The notes: generated by a model not told the origin, from the letters alone. Counted from the stretch's first letter, positions 1 to 6,432 are shown. The stretch is 6,605 nt of DNA from Moraxellaceae bacterium (GCA_030684415.1 JAUXNL010000529.1:1-6605), one strand, 5' to 3'. Numbers and translations: made by a program.

Positions 1-6
1 AAAGCA

Positions 7-19
7 TTTTTCAGCAAGC
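7..19. repeat. Copy of the TTTTTCAGCAAGC motif, probably one arm of a hairpin cut by the window edge
   Basis: These 13 bases are the exact reverse complement of the GCTTGCTGAAAAA core found at 1172-1184 and 1302-1314. At 1298-1333 the same motif is part of a complete hairpin, so this copy may be the right arm of a similar structure whose left arm lies before base 1. A short T-run (20-23) follows, so it could be the end of a rho-independent terminator for a rightward gene upstream of the window; that is inference. Confidence 0.5.
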
Positions 20-145
20 TTTTAGCGCCGAGACCAAGGCATTTAATGCGTATCCCGGCGTTAGTGCCCGCCATAACCACTAAAGCGCTTAGACCGATTC
101 TCCTCACGACATGGCAGGTGGATTCCGCTGTTCTAGGCTGAGGAC

Positions 146-1150
146 ATGCACGGCCCCGCCATGGAGGGAAATGCCTTGTCTGTCACCCGCAGCCGACTGC
201 GGGCACATGCCATCGAGTGGCATGTTGCACCGCCCCCCGATACTGATGCGACTCATCGTGAGCACTTTCTTGAGCTGCAGCGGCGCTGCAACGCCGAACT
301 TTGCCGGCATTCGGCACTGGTCCGCAATGTCTGGCTGGATGCGCTGGAGCAAGGCCGGCCAGCCCCCGAGGCCTTGCAGGCCAGCATGGGGCAGTTGGCG
401 ATCATGCTGCGACAACTGGTGCTGGCCCGCGAGGGTCATACGCTGGAACTGAGCCATCATGCCGAGCCGCCGGACTCTGTCCGGCTGCCCCTGCAGGGCA
501 GTGCGGCGGTGGTGGTGTGTTTCGATGCCGCTGGGGTGCCATGGTGCCCACCTTTGCCCGGCATGGGCATGGGTGACCCTTACGTGCTGAGCGAGCAACT
601 GTATAGCTGGTGGTCTGGCTGGCGGCAGCAATTCCCGGCGCTCGCGCAGCAGGATTGGGGGCTGCGGGCCGCATGGCCGGAAACACGGGCACTGTGTGCG
701 CTGATCGACTGCGGCTACAACGCCGACGCAGGCGCTGCTGGCGCAAGGCCAGAAAGTAGTGAGGCAGGCGACGGCTCAGGGGGCTTGAGCCGTCATGCGG
801 ATGGCAATGCGAGTGGCGACTCAGATGGCGCTGCACATGGACTGGCCACTGCCTTGGGCACCATGCTGGCGCTCGAAAACAGCCTCAGTACGGATCTCTG
901 GCAGCGACTGGGCCGCAGCCTGGCCCAGCATGGCGAGCGGATAGGAGCGATGCTGCCCGACGCCGGCTTTTTTGCCATCGCCGAAACCCATGCGCGCTTG
1001 CAAGCGCGTCATGGGCTTTATCTGCTGGAGGCGGCAAGCCTTGGCGACCAGTTGGATGAGCCGGTTTTCTTTCGCGCGGGTCTGCATGTGCTCGATCATC
1101 TGGAGCGGTTCTGGACGGCCCTCGCGGAAGCCGTCCAGCCGCGGCACTGA
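146..1150 (+). CDS. Uncharacterised protein of about 334 residues, mostly helical, with a low-complexity linker
   Basis: I do not recognise this protein with confidence. The frame is open to a TGA at 1148-1150 and shows the C/G-rich third codon positions of the neighbouring genes, which supports real coding. The N-terminal half (residues 1-190) is rich in Leu, Gln, Arg and Trp and ends in a Trp-rich stretch (WW at 155-156, W at 159 and 171). Residues about 193-232 form a Gly/Ser/Ala/Asp-rich low-complexity linker. The C-terminal part (about 233-330) looks like a helical bundle with acidic and histidine residues: E244, E280, H282, H289, H314, D317, H318, the last three in LHVLDHLERFW. This loosely resembles the heme-oxygenase-like/PqqC helical fold, but it is only an impression. 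No signal peptide or membrane helix is visible. The start is uncertain. ATG 146 has GAGGA only one base upstream and ATG 161 lacks a well-placed site, whereas an in-frame TTG at 176 has GGAGGG (163-168) seven bases upstream. The gene converges with rapA. Confidence 0.8.
   Translation: MHGPAMEGNALSVTRSRLRAHAIEWHVAPPPDTDATHREHFLELQRRCNAELCRHSALVRNVWLDALEQGRPAPEALQASMGQLAIMLRQLVLAREGHTLELSHHAEPPDSVRLPLQGSAAVVVCFDAAGVPWCPPLPGMGMGDPYVLSEQLYSWWSGWRQQFPALAQQDWGLRAAWPETRALCALIDCGYNADAGAAGARPESSEAGDGSGGLSRHADGNASGDSDGAAHGLATALGTMLALENSLSTDLWQRLGRSLAQHGERIGAMLPDAGFFAIAETHARLQARHGLYLLEAASLGDQLDEPVFFRAGLHVLDHLERFWTALAEAVQPRH
163..168 (+). promoter_or_regulatory. Strong Shine-Dalgarno-like GGAGGG favouring a TTG start at 176
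   Basis: GGAGGG lies seven bases before an in-frame TTG at 176-178, which is ideal spacing. The upstream ATGs at 146 and 161 lack a well-spaced site. If this site is used, the protein loses its first ten residues and has about 324. An out-of-frame ATG at 171 is too close (two bases) to use the site. Confidence 0.45.
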
Positions 1151-1169
1151 TGGCGTGCCTGTTTGTTAA

Positions 1170-1184
1170 CCGCTTGCTGAAAAA
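1170..1184 (+). repeat. 15-bp direct repeat CCGCTTGCTGAAAAA, copy 1
   Basis: This sequence recurs exactly at 1300-1314, 130 bp downstream. Its 13-base core also occurs in inverted orientation at 7-19. It supplies the left arm of the 1176-1207 inverted repeat. Confidence 0.85.
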
Positions 1185-1210
1185 CGCTCATCCCGGGCTT
1201 TTTCAGCCCG
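1176..1210. terminator. Two overlapping inverted repeats, possible terminator of the 146-1150 gene
   Basis: GCTGAAAAA (1176-1184) pairs with TTTTTCAGC (1199-1207) as a 9-bp stem with a 14-base loop. A second stem, CGGGCT (1194-1199) with AGCCCG (1205-1210), has a 5-base loop and competes for bases 1205-1207, so only one can form at a time. The position, 25-60 bases after the stop at 1150, suits a transcription terminator or a 3'-end stabiliser. Neither stem is followed by a proper T-tract on the plus strand, so intrinsic termination is uncertain. Confidence 0.4.
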
Positions 1211-1212
1211 CT

Positions 1213-1233
1213 ATTCCGGCACTTGTCCGGAAT
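1213..1233. repeat. 7-bp inverted repeat ATTCCGG/CCGGAAT
   Basis: ATTCCGG (1213-1219) is perfectly complementary to CCGGAAT (1227-1233) around a 7-base loop. It is the second hairpin of the intergenic cluster. There is no T-tract next to it, and its function is unknown. Confidence 0.6.
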
Positions 1234-1245
1234 CGCTCCACACTG

Positions 1246-1271
1246 AATCCATCACGCAAGCGTGATGGATT
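1246..1271. repeat. Perfect inverted repeat with 11-bp stem and CAAG loop
   Basis: Bases 1246-1256 pair perfectly with 1261-1271 around the four-base loop CAAG, with a possible extra G-T pair outside. This is strong for a random sequence and could act as an RNA hairpin in either direction or as a dyad for a protein. No T-run follows on the plus strand beyond three bases (1270-1272). Confidence 0.75.
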
Positions 1272-1297
1272 TGCGACCCGGCCATCCTTGCTCGGGA

Positions 1298-1333
1298 AGC
1301 CGCTTGCTGAAAAATATTCTTCAGCAAGCGGCT
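1298..1333. terminator. Perfect 14-bp stem hairpin between the convergent genes, likely transcript end of rapA
   Basis: AGCCGCTTGCTGAA (1298-1311) pairs without mismatch with TTCAGCAAGCGGCT (1320-1333) around an 8-base A/T-rich loop. It begins about 33 bases past the rapA stop codon, reading leftwards, where a terminator or 3'-protecting hairpin would be expected. Only two T residues follow on the minus strand, so it lacks a classic U-tract. It may act in both directions or with other factors. It contains the second copy of CCGCTTGCTGAAAAA (1300-1314). Confidence 0.6.
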
Positions 1334-1366
1334 AAGCCATACCGAGCCAACCGCGCGCACAAAAGG

Positions 1367-4198
1367 CTAGGCGGCGACAATCAGCCGCACGGCATGCGCC
1401 ACCAGCTTTAATCCTTCCAGCGCAGACTCACCATCGCCCAGTCGCTTTTCCAGCGTGCGGATTTCTGCCGGACGCACGCCGGGATTCACTTCAGCCAGCG
1501 CCTGCAAGCGCGCAATTTCACCACCAAGATGTTCGCGCCAGCTCGTCAGCGCGGCCGTTCGTGCGGCCGGTAATTGTGTCTCGGCCAGCGTGGTCGCCAG
1601 ACGTAAACACTTTTCCAGAACCTCTTGTTGCTGCTTGACCACTTGGCGTGCCACGGCACGTTCCAGTGGTTGTACTTGCTTGAGCAGAACAGCATGGCTG
1701 ACGCGTGCGGTGAGATCACGGCCCTCCTGATCCACCAGCACGCGCAAGGACTGTGAGGGCAGGGCACGTTCAACACCGAGTCCACGTGGTGCCACCGTTT
1801 CCAGCCGGAAAAAAAGCTCCAGCAGCAGTGTGCCGGGCTTGATGCCTTTGTTGCGGATGACCGCGACATTGGTATTGCCGAATTCCTGGCGCCGGAACAG
1901 GTCGAGCAGGCCCTGCGCCATGGGATGTTCCCAGGTCAGGAAGTGCACGTCTTCGCGGGAGAGAGCGTAATCGCGGTCGAGAGTGACGGTCATGCCATCC
2001 GGATCGAGCGCCGGAAAGCCTTCGAGCAACTGGTGATCGCCCGGGCGCAAAATGTGCAGATGCGATTCTTGCTGCTCTTCATGTTCCACACCGAAGGCCG
2101 ACCAGGCACGGGCCATGAACAAGTCCAGTGCCGTGCTGTCTTCTTCCTCATCAAGCGCCTCCATCAGCGCGGCGGCGCGATCCTGACGACAAGAATTCAG
2201 CTCCAGCAGGCGGTCACGACCGTTTTCCAGTGCGGCCAGCAGCTCGGCACGCAAGGCTTGGGCTTCGTCGAGCAGAGATTCAAAAGCCGCACCGCCGCCA
2301 CGCAAAGCATCAGGCATTTGGGCGCGTTGGGCTTCCAGAATGGTGCGTGCCGTCGGACTGATGCTTTCGAATGCATCCAGGCCTTCGTGATACCAGCGGA
2401 ACAGGCGCTCCTGCGCCGTGCCGGCAAAATACGGCACATGCAGCTCGATGGTGTGACGCTGGCCGATACGGTCCAGGCGGCCGATGCGCTGTTCCAGCAA
2501 CTCAGGATCGGCGGGCAAATCGAAGAGCACCAGATGGTGCGCAAACTGGAAATTACGGCCTTCAGAGCCGATTTCCGAGCAGAGCAGAATTTGGGCGCCG
2601 TATTCGTCGTCCGCAAAGTAAGCTGCTGCGCGGTCACGCTCAAGCAAACTCATGCCTTCATGGAAAACCGATGTGCGCACGCCCTGTTTCAGGCGCAAAT
2701 GTTCTTCGAGCGCCAGCGCGACCGGGCTTGAACGGCAGATGAGCAAAACCTTTTCGCGTTTGAGCGTTTTCAGCAAGCCCGAGAGCCACTCCACGCGTGC
2801 ATCGACACTGCACCACTCATCATCTGCCGCATGCATTTCGGGGTAGAGCGCGCGCCGCAATTCGGTAGCAACATGATCGGCCGGTGCAGGCAGGGGCACC
2901 GGATGGCAGCGGCGCCCCGGGAAGCCGCCAATCGCCTCACGCGTATTGCGGAAGAGCACACGGCCAACGCCATGACGATCCAGCAGTGCGGTCAGTGCTG
3001 CTTGGCGGCCATCTGCTGTTTCCAGATGTGCACACAGTTCGGCGGGTAATTTCTCGGCCAGCACGGCAAGGGCCGAGGCGGGCAGTGGTGTGTCATCGAG
3101 CAAGGCATTAGCGGCATCGGCGATGTCGGCATAGGCCTCTTCGTCGGCAATGAACTGATCGAGGCTGTGATACCGCGCCGGATCGAGCAGACGCAGACGG
3201 GCAAAGTGACTGGCAATGCCCAGGTGCTCAGGTGTTGCCGTCAGCAGCAAGACGCCCGGGATTTTTTCGGCAAGGCTGGCGACCAGCGCATACGCCTCAC
3301 TGGGAGCCTCTGGCGTCCACTCCAGATGATGGGCTTCATCCACCACCAGTAAATCCCACTCGCCACTTTTGGCCAGCTCGGCCAGATCGGGGTGATCGAC
3401 CAGCAGCTCTTGCGCCATCAGCACGATTTGCTCGGTGACAAACGGGTTCTCGTTTTCGTCGCTTTCGCGCAACGATGCACAGCGCTCCAGATCAAACAGC
3501 GCGGCATTGAGGTTGAAGCGGCGGCGCATTTCCACCAGCCACTGGTATTGCAAGTTTTCCGGCACGAGGATGAGCACGCGGCCAGCACGACCAGTTTGCA
3601 ATTGCTGATGAATGATGAGGCCGGCCTCGATGGTTTTACCAAGGCCGACTTCGTCGCCCAACAGCACACGCGGCTGAGCGCGGTGGCCTACTTCATGGGC
3701 GATATAAAACTGGTGGGGCACGCGGCCGAGACGTGGCCCGATAAGGCCGCGCACCGGTGAGGCGGCCAGCCGTTCTTCTTGTTGCAGGGCCTGCACACGC
3801 AACTCAAACAGCTCGTTGCTGTCGAGTTGCGAGGCGAGCAGGCGCTCTTGCGGGCGCGAAAGATGAATGTCGGCCGAGAGCCGCGTTTCGTTCAATACGG
3901 CCGTTTCGCCCGCGGCATTGCTTACGTGGTAGCGCAGCAAGCCGCGCAGCTCTTCCACTTGCTGCACGAGCCACGGCGCGCCTCCCGCATCCTGCACGGC
4001 ATCGCCCACACCATAGCGGATGCGCGAGAGTGGCGCGTTGTTGCGCGCATACACGCGTGTTTCTTCACTGCGCGGAAACAGCACAGTCAGTGAGCGCGCA
4101 TCCACTTCGAGGATGACGCCCAGCCCGAGCTCGGTTTCAGCATCGGAAATCCAGCGTTGGCCAATGACGGGGGTATGCAGGGAAGCAGATGAACTCAT
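1367..4198 (-). CDS. rapA: RNA polymerase-associated SWI2/SNF2-type ATPase RapA (HepA)
   Basis: RapA is a DNA-translocating ATPase that binds core RNA polymerase and promotes its release and recycling after transcription. The 943-residue product follows the E. coli protein (968 residues) almost end to end. The N-terminal Tudor/SH3-like region begins near GQRWISDAETELGLG (13-27). The first RecA-like lobe has PHQ (161-163), Walker A GDEVGLGKT (181-189), VPE (212-214), Walker B DEAH (287-290) and TATP (320-323). The second lobe has FRNTR (416-420), FHEGMS (512-517), SEIGSEGRNFQF (541-552) and the arginine-finger motif EQRIGRLDRIGQ (569-580). The RapA-specific C-terminal region follows to the end and includes TWEHPM (755-760). 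The start at 4198 is chosen because homology begins right after it. The open frame continues 72 codons upstream to 4414, but that part overlaps the rluA 3' end and matches nothing in RapA. Only a weak GAGAG precedes the start. The shorter length is at least partly a reduced segment around residues 437-465. No key motif is damaged. Confidence 0.97.
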   Translation of the reverse strand: MSSSASLHTPVIGQRWISDAETELGLGVILEVDARSLTVLFPRSEETRVYARNNAPLSRIRYGVGDAVQDAGGAPWLVQQVEELRGLLRYHVSNAAGETAVLNETRLSADIHLSRPQERLLASQLDSNELFELRVQALQQEERLAASPVRGLIGPRLGRVPHQFYIAHEVGHRAQPRVLLGDEVGLGKTIEAGLIIHQQLQTGRAGRVLILVPENLQYQWLVEMRRRFNLNAALFDLERCASLRESDENENPFVTEQIVLMAQELLVDHPDLAELAKSGEWDLLVVDEAHHLEWTPEAPSEAYALVASLAEKIPGVLLLTATPEHLGIASHFARLRLLDPARYHSLDQFIADEEAYADIADAANALLDDTPLPASALAVLAEKLPAELCAHLETADGRQAALTALLDRHGVGRVLFRNTREAIGGFPGRRCHPVPLPAPADHVATELRRALYPEMHAADDEWCSVDARVEWLSGLLKTLKREKVLLICRSSPVALALEEHLRLKQGVRTSVFHEGMSLLERDRAAAYFADDEYGAQILLCSEIGSEGRNFQFAHHLVLFDLPADPELLEQRIGRLDRIGQRHTIELHVPYFAGTAQERLFRWYHEGLDAFESISPTARTILEAQRAQMPDALRGGGAAFESLLDEAQALRAELLAALENGRDRLLELNSCRQDRAAALMEALDEEEDSTALDLFMARAWSAFGVEHEEQQESHLHILRPGDHQLLEGFPALDPDGMTVTLDRDYALSREDVHFLTWEHPMAQGLLDLFRRQEFGNTNVAVIRNKGIKPGTLLLELFFRLETVAPRGLGVERALPSQSLRVLVDQEGRDLTARVSHAVLLKQVQPLERAVARQVVKQQQEVLEKCLRLATTLAETQLPAARTAALTSWREHLGGEIARLQALAEVNPGVRPAEIRTLEKRLGDGESALEGLKLVAHAVRLIVAA

Positions 4199-4216
4199 GC
4201 GGCTCTCGACAAAAGT

Positions 4217-4232
4217 GCGCAACAAGATGCGC
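4217..4232 (-). other. Small intercistronic hairpin between rluA and rapA
   Basis: GCGCA and TGCGC form a 5-bp stem with a 6-base loop in the 49-bp gap between the rluA stop and the rapA start. On the transcribed minus strand it is followed by ACTTTTG, so it could act as a weak attenuator or processing site. It is short enough to be chance. Confidence 0.25.
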
Positions 4233-4247
4233 GAGAAAGTAGCGGAA

Positions 4248-4901
4248 TCAAAACGGGGCAGGGTCGCGAAAATGCAGGCGGCCGCCATGCCCGGGATGGG
4301 TAAAGGATAGTCGTTCGGCATGCAGGCAGAGACGGGAGCCTTCAGGCACGGCCTCTGGTGGTGCATACAAGGGATCGCCCAAGAGCGGATGACCCAGCGC
4401 CTGCATGTGCACACGCAACTGGTGCGAGCGCCCGGTGAACGGCTCCAGCTCCACCCGCGTACAGCCAGGCAACTGTGCCAGCACCCGCCAGCGTGTCAGT
4501 GAGGGCTGGCCCGTGGCGACGTCCACGACATGGCGCGGCTTGGTGGGTGGGTCATAGCGCAGGGGCAAGTCGATCTCACCGCTGACCTCGGCGATATTGC
4601 CCAGCGCTAGCGCGATATAGCGCTTGTCCACTTCGCGATCCTGGAACTGACGTGAAAGCTCACGGTGGCTGTCGGCATTGCGGCCCAGCACCAGCAACCC
4701 GGAAGTGTCGCGGTCCAGACGGTGCACGATGCGCGCGTCCGGGAACGTCATCAGCAGGCGTGCAATCAGGCAGTCCTGCTTGTCTTCACCAAGGCCGGGC
4801 ACACTGAGCAGCCCACAGGGCTTGCTGGCAACCAGCAGCACCTCGTCGGCATAAAGCACGCGAAGGGGGGCAGGCACGAGGGGCGGGAAGGACGGCAACA
4901 T
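4248..4901 (-). CDS. rluA: RluA-family dual-specificity rRNA/tRNA pseudouridine synthase
   Basis: This enzyme converts uridine to pseudouridine in RNA. E. coli RluA acts on U746 of 23S rRNA and U32 of several tRNAs. The 217-residue product matches RluA in length (219 in E. coli) and throughout its sequence. KPCGLLSVPG (27-36) is the conserved N-terminal substrate-binding motif. HRLDRDTSG (60-68) carries the catalytic aspartate D63. TGRSHQLRVHM (156-166) and GHPLLGD (170-176) are the later family motifs. There is no S4 RNA-binding domain before the catalytic domain, which fits the short RluA type rather than RluC or RluD. The ATG at 4901 is preceded by a pyrimidine-rich stretch with no Shine-Dalgarno sequence, so initiation is weak or the start differs slightly; GTG codons at residues 9 and 15 are alternatives. 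The gene lies 49 bp upstream of rapA on the same strand and is probably co-transcribed with it. The subfamily call (RluA rather than another short member) is strong but not absolute. Confidence 0.92.
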   Translation of the reverse strand: MLPSFPPLVPAPLRVLYADEVLLVASKPCGLLSVPGLGEDKQDCLIARLLMTFPDARIVHRLDRDTSGLLVLGRNADSHRELSRQFQDREVDKRYIALALGNIAEVSGEIDLPLRYDPPTKPRHVVDVATGQPSLTRWRVLAQLPGCTRVELEPFTGRSHQLRVHMQALGHPLLGDPLYAPPEAVPEGSRLCLHAERLSFTHPGHGGRLHFRDPAPF

Positions 4902-4937
4902 GCGGGGAAGGTCGGTCCGGCTATCGGCAGGGCGCGA

Positions 4938-4943
4938 ATTGTA
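4938..4943 (-). promoter_or_regulatory. Possible -10 element (TACAAT) of an rluA-rapA promoter
   Basis: On the minus strand TACAAT lies 37-42 bases upstream of the rluA ATG, giving a leader of about 30 bases. No convincing -35 hexamer sits 16-18 bases further upstream, so this is a weak prediction. It is the best sigma-70-like -10 I see in the divergent spacer for leftward transcription. Confidence 0.25.
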
Positions 4944-5066
4944 GACGAGGCCGAGTCTGGCGGCATGTGTTTGTTGCGCTGTTTGCGCTGGCCTTGCTCC
5001 TGCCTTGAAGCAGGTGACGCCACGGTGATGAAGCTGTCAGCCCGGGCGCTATCTTTCAGTGCAGGG

Positions 5067-5087
5067 GGGCAGGCAGAATCCCTGCCC
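5067..5087 (+). promoter_or_regulatory. GC-rich hairpin abutting the transporter start codon
   Basis: GGGCAGG (5067-5073) pairs perfectly with CCTGCCC (5081-5087) around the 7-base loop CAGAATC, and the right arm ends at the base before the ATG at 5088. As RNA it would mask the ribosome-binding region; as DNA it is a dyad that could be a repressor operator. The G-rich left arm also contains the only purine-rich sequence near the start. Its role is inferred from position only. Confidence 0.45.
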
Positions 5088-6308
5088 ATGTCCAATCCCT
5101 CTACTGATATGCCCGCCGCGGCGCCCACTTTTTTGCGTGCCCAACTGCTGCTGTTTGCGGCCATCGTCACCATGGCGATGGGGCAGACACTGGTATTTGC
5201 GCTGCTGCCACTGATCGGGCGTGAAGTCGGGCTGGCAGAGCTGCAAATCGGCATCATCATTACCGCGTCATCTGCCGTGTATGCGCTGTCGACGCGGGCT
5301 TGGGGGCGGCGCAGTGACCGGCTCGGGCGACGTCGTGTCATCCTGATCGGACTGGCCGGCTACACCGTGGGCACATTGGTGTTCACCTGCCTGTTCTGGC
5401 TGGGTTTCGAAGGCTTGCTGCGTGGCGCGTTGTTATGGGCGGCACTGATCGTGGCGCGCTGCCTGCAGTCCAGCGTCATGGCCGGCACCATGCCGGGCGC
5501 CAGTGCCTATATCAGCGACATCACTCACAGTGGCAACCGCACCGTGGCGATTGCGCGCCTGGGGGCCGCCAACAGCACCGGCACCATTCTCGGCCCGGCA
5601 GTCGGCGGCCTGTTGGCCGGCATCAGCTTGCTGGCGCCCCTGTTTTTTGCCGCCGGCATGACCTTGCTGAGCGGCCTGCTGGTGTTGCTGTTTTTGCCGG
5701 AGTCGCCACGCCATGCGGAACAGCGCGATACGCCGGTGCAGCCCCTGCATTTTCGTGACCGCCGTTACCGCCACTTCCTGCTGATTGCGACCGTCATGCT
5801 GACGGCGTTTTCGGTCATCCAGCAAACCTTGGGCTTTTACTTTCAGGACGTGCTCAAGCTCGACAGCCAACAGGCGGCGCACCAGGTCGGCTTTGCCCTG
5901 ATGAGTGCCGCCGCGCTGTCACTACTGGCTCAGGGCCTGCTCGTGCAGCGCTTGCGCTGGCCTGCGTGGCGGCTGATCGTGAGTGGACTGTGTGCCTTGC
6001 TGGCCGGCTCGCTGCTGCTTGCCGTCGGACTGTCTGCTCTGTGGTTGTATGCGGGAGTCGGGCTCTGCGGACTGGGCATCGGCCTCAGTTACCCGGGCTG
6101 TGTTGCTGCCGCGTCGCTCAGCGTGAGTGCGGACGAGCAGGGCAGCCTGGCCGGCCTGACCACGGCACTGCCCGCGTTGGGCTCCATCATCGGCCCGGTC
6201 CTCGGCACCGGGCTTTACGAGCTCTCGCCGCATTGGCCTTACGCCTGCAACATTGTGCTGCTGGTGCCGGTCATCGTGTACGCCTGGCAGCGGTCGCGCC
6301 GCGGCTGA
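5088..6308 (+). CDS. MFS transporter, drug:H+ antiporter (DHA1/TetA-like) type
   Basis: This is an inner-membrane protein of 406 residues with hydrophobic segments consistent with 12 helices, the usual size for the DHA1 group that exports drugs or other small molecules in exchange for protons. The loop between helices 2 and 3 carries the MFS signature WGRRSDRLGRR (72-82). The helix-5 antiporter motif C is visible as GTILGPAVGG (165-174), preceded by the AYISDIT segment (140-146) typical of TetA-like exporters. GSIIGPVLGTG (365-375) near the C-terminus echoes motif C, as expected from the internal duplication of the fold. A hydrophilic central loop lies around residues 205-229. The substrate cannot be told from sequence. 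I chose ATG 5088 because it leaves a short cytoplasmic tail before helix 1. ATG 5109 and ATG 5028 (with AGGTGA at 5012-5017) are alternatives, and the frame stays open further upstream only as antisense to rluA. The gene diverges from rluA. No regulator gene is present in the window. Confidence 0.9.
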   Translation: MSNPSTDMPAAAPTFLRAQLLLFAAIVTMAMGQTLVFALLPLIGREVGLAELQIGIIITASSAVYALSTRAWGRRSDRLGRRRVILIGLAGYTVGTLVFTCLFWLGFEGLLRGALLWAALIVARCLQSSVMAGTMPGASAYISDITHSGNRTVAIARLGAANSTGTILGPAVGGLLAGISLLAPLFFAAGMTLLSGLLVLLFLPESPRHAEQRDTPVQPLHFRDRRYRHFLLIATVMLTAFSVIQQTLGFYFQDVLKLDSQQAAHQVGFALMSAAALSLLAQGLLVQRLRWPAWRLIVSGLCALLAGSLLLAVGLSALWLYAGVGLCGLGIGLSYPGCVAAASLSVSADEQGSLAGLTTALPALGSIIGPVLGTGLYELSPHWPYACNIVLLVPVIVYAWQRSRRG

Positions 6309-6404
6309 CGCCTCGATTGTTGGCAAGCGCGCAACACTGCGTTGGCCCGTTGCCGGTTTATCGTGAGCACGGCCAGCCTGCATGATGCGCAGACATCCCC
6401 TGTG

Positions 6405-6432
6405 TATAGAAAGCCCTGTCTATGGAAAGGAG
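6405..6432 (+). promoter_or_regulatory. Ribosome binding site, with a possible -10 element, for the dioxygenase-like gene
   Basis: AAAGGAG (6426-6432) sits eight bases before the ATG at 6441 and is a clear Shine-Dalgarno sequence. TATAGA (6405-6410) just upstream resembles a -10 hexamer, but no good -35 is visible, and it would leave a leader of only about 25 bases. TATAGA also pairs with TCTATG (6419-6424) as a weak small hairpin. The ribosome binding site is well supported; the promoter is not. Confidence 0.45.

Noticed and set aside
104..631. Minus-strand open frame of 175 codons opposite the uncharacterised gene
   Set aside because: It is antisense to a longer, better-supported gene; the His/Gln/Arg-rich composition is typical of a shadow frame and no start signal stands out.
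7..1184. A complete insertion sequence or transposon carrying the uncharacterised gene
   Set aside because: The flanking inverted repeat is only 13 bp, there is no transposase or recombinase motif in the protein, and no target-site duplication can be seen; the motif also occurs in an ordinary terminator-like hairpin.
1151..1366. CRISPR-like or tandem repeat array
   Set aside because: The repeats are inverted hairpins of different sequence with only two direct copies of one 15-mer, not regularly spaced identical repeats with spacers.
1925..2731. Plus-strand open frame of 268 codons inside rapA
   Set aside because: It lies wholly antisense to a clear RapA coding region and has no recognisable domain or ribosome binding site; long antisense frames are common in GC-rich genes.
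4199..4414. 72-codon N-terminal extension of rapA
   Set aside because: It overlaps the 3' end of rluA in another frame, has no RapA-like sequence, and the known RapA N-terminus begins just after ATG 4198.
4665..5087. 141-codon upstream extension of the transporter frame
   Set aside because: Most of it is antisense to rluA and the sequence is hydrophilic and unlike any MFS N-terminus; the transporter plausibly begins at 5088.
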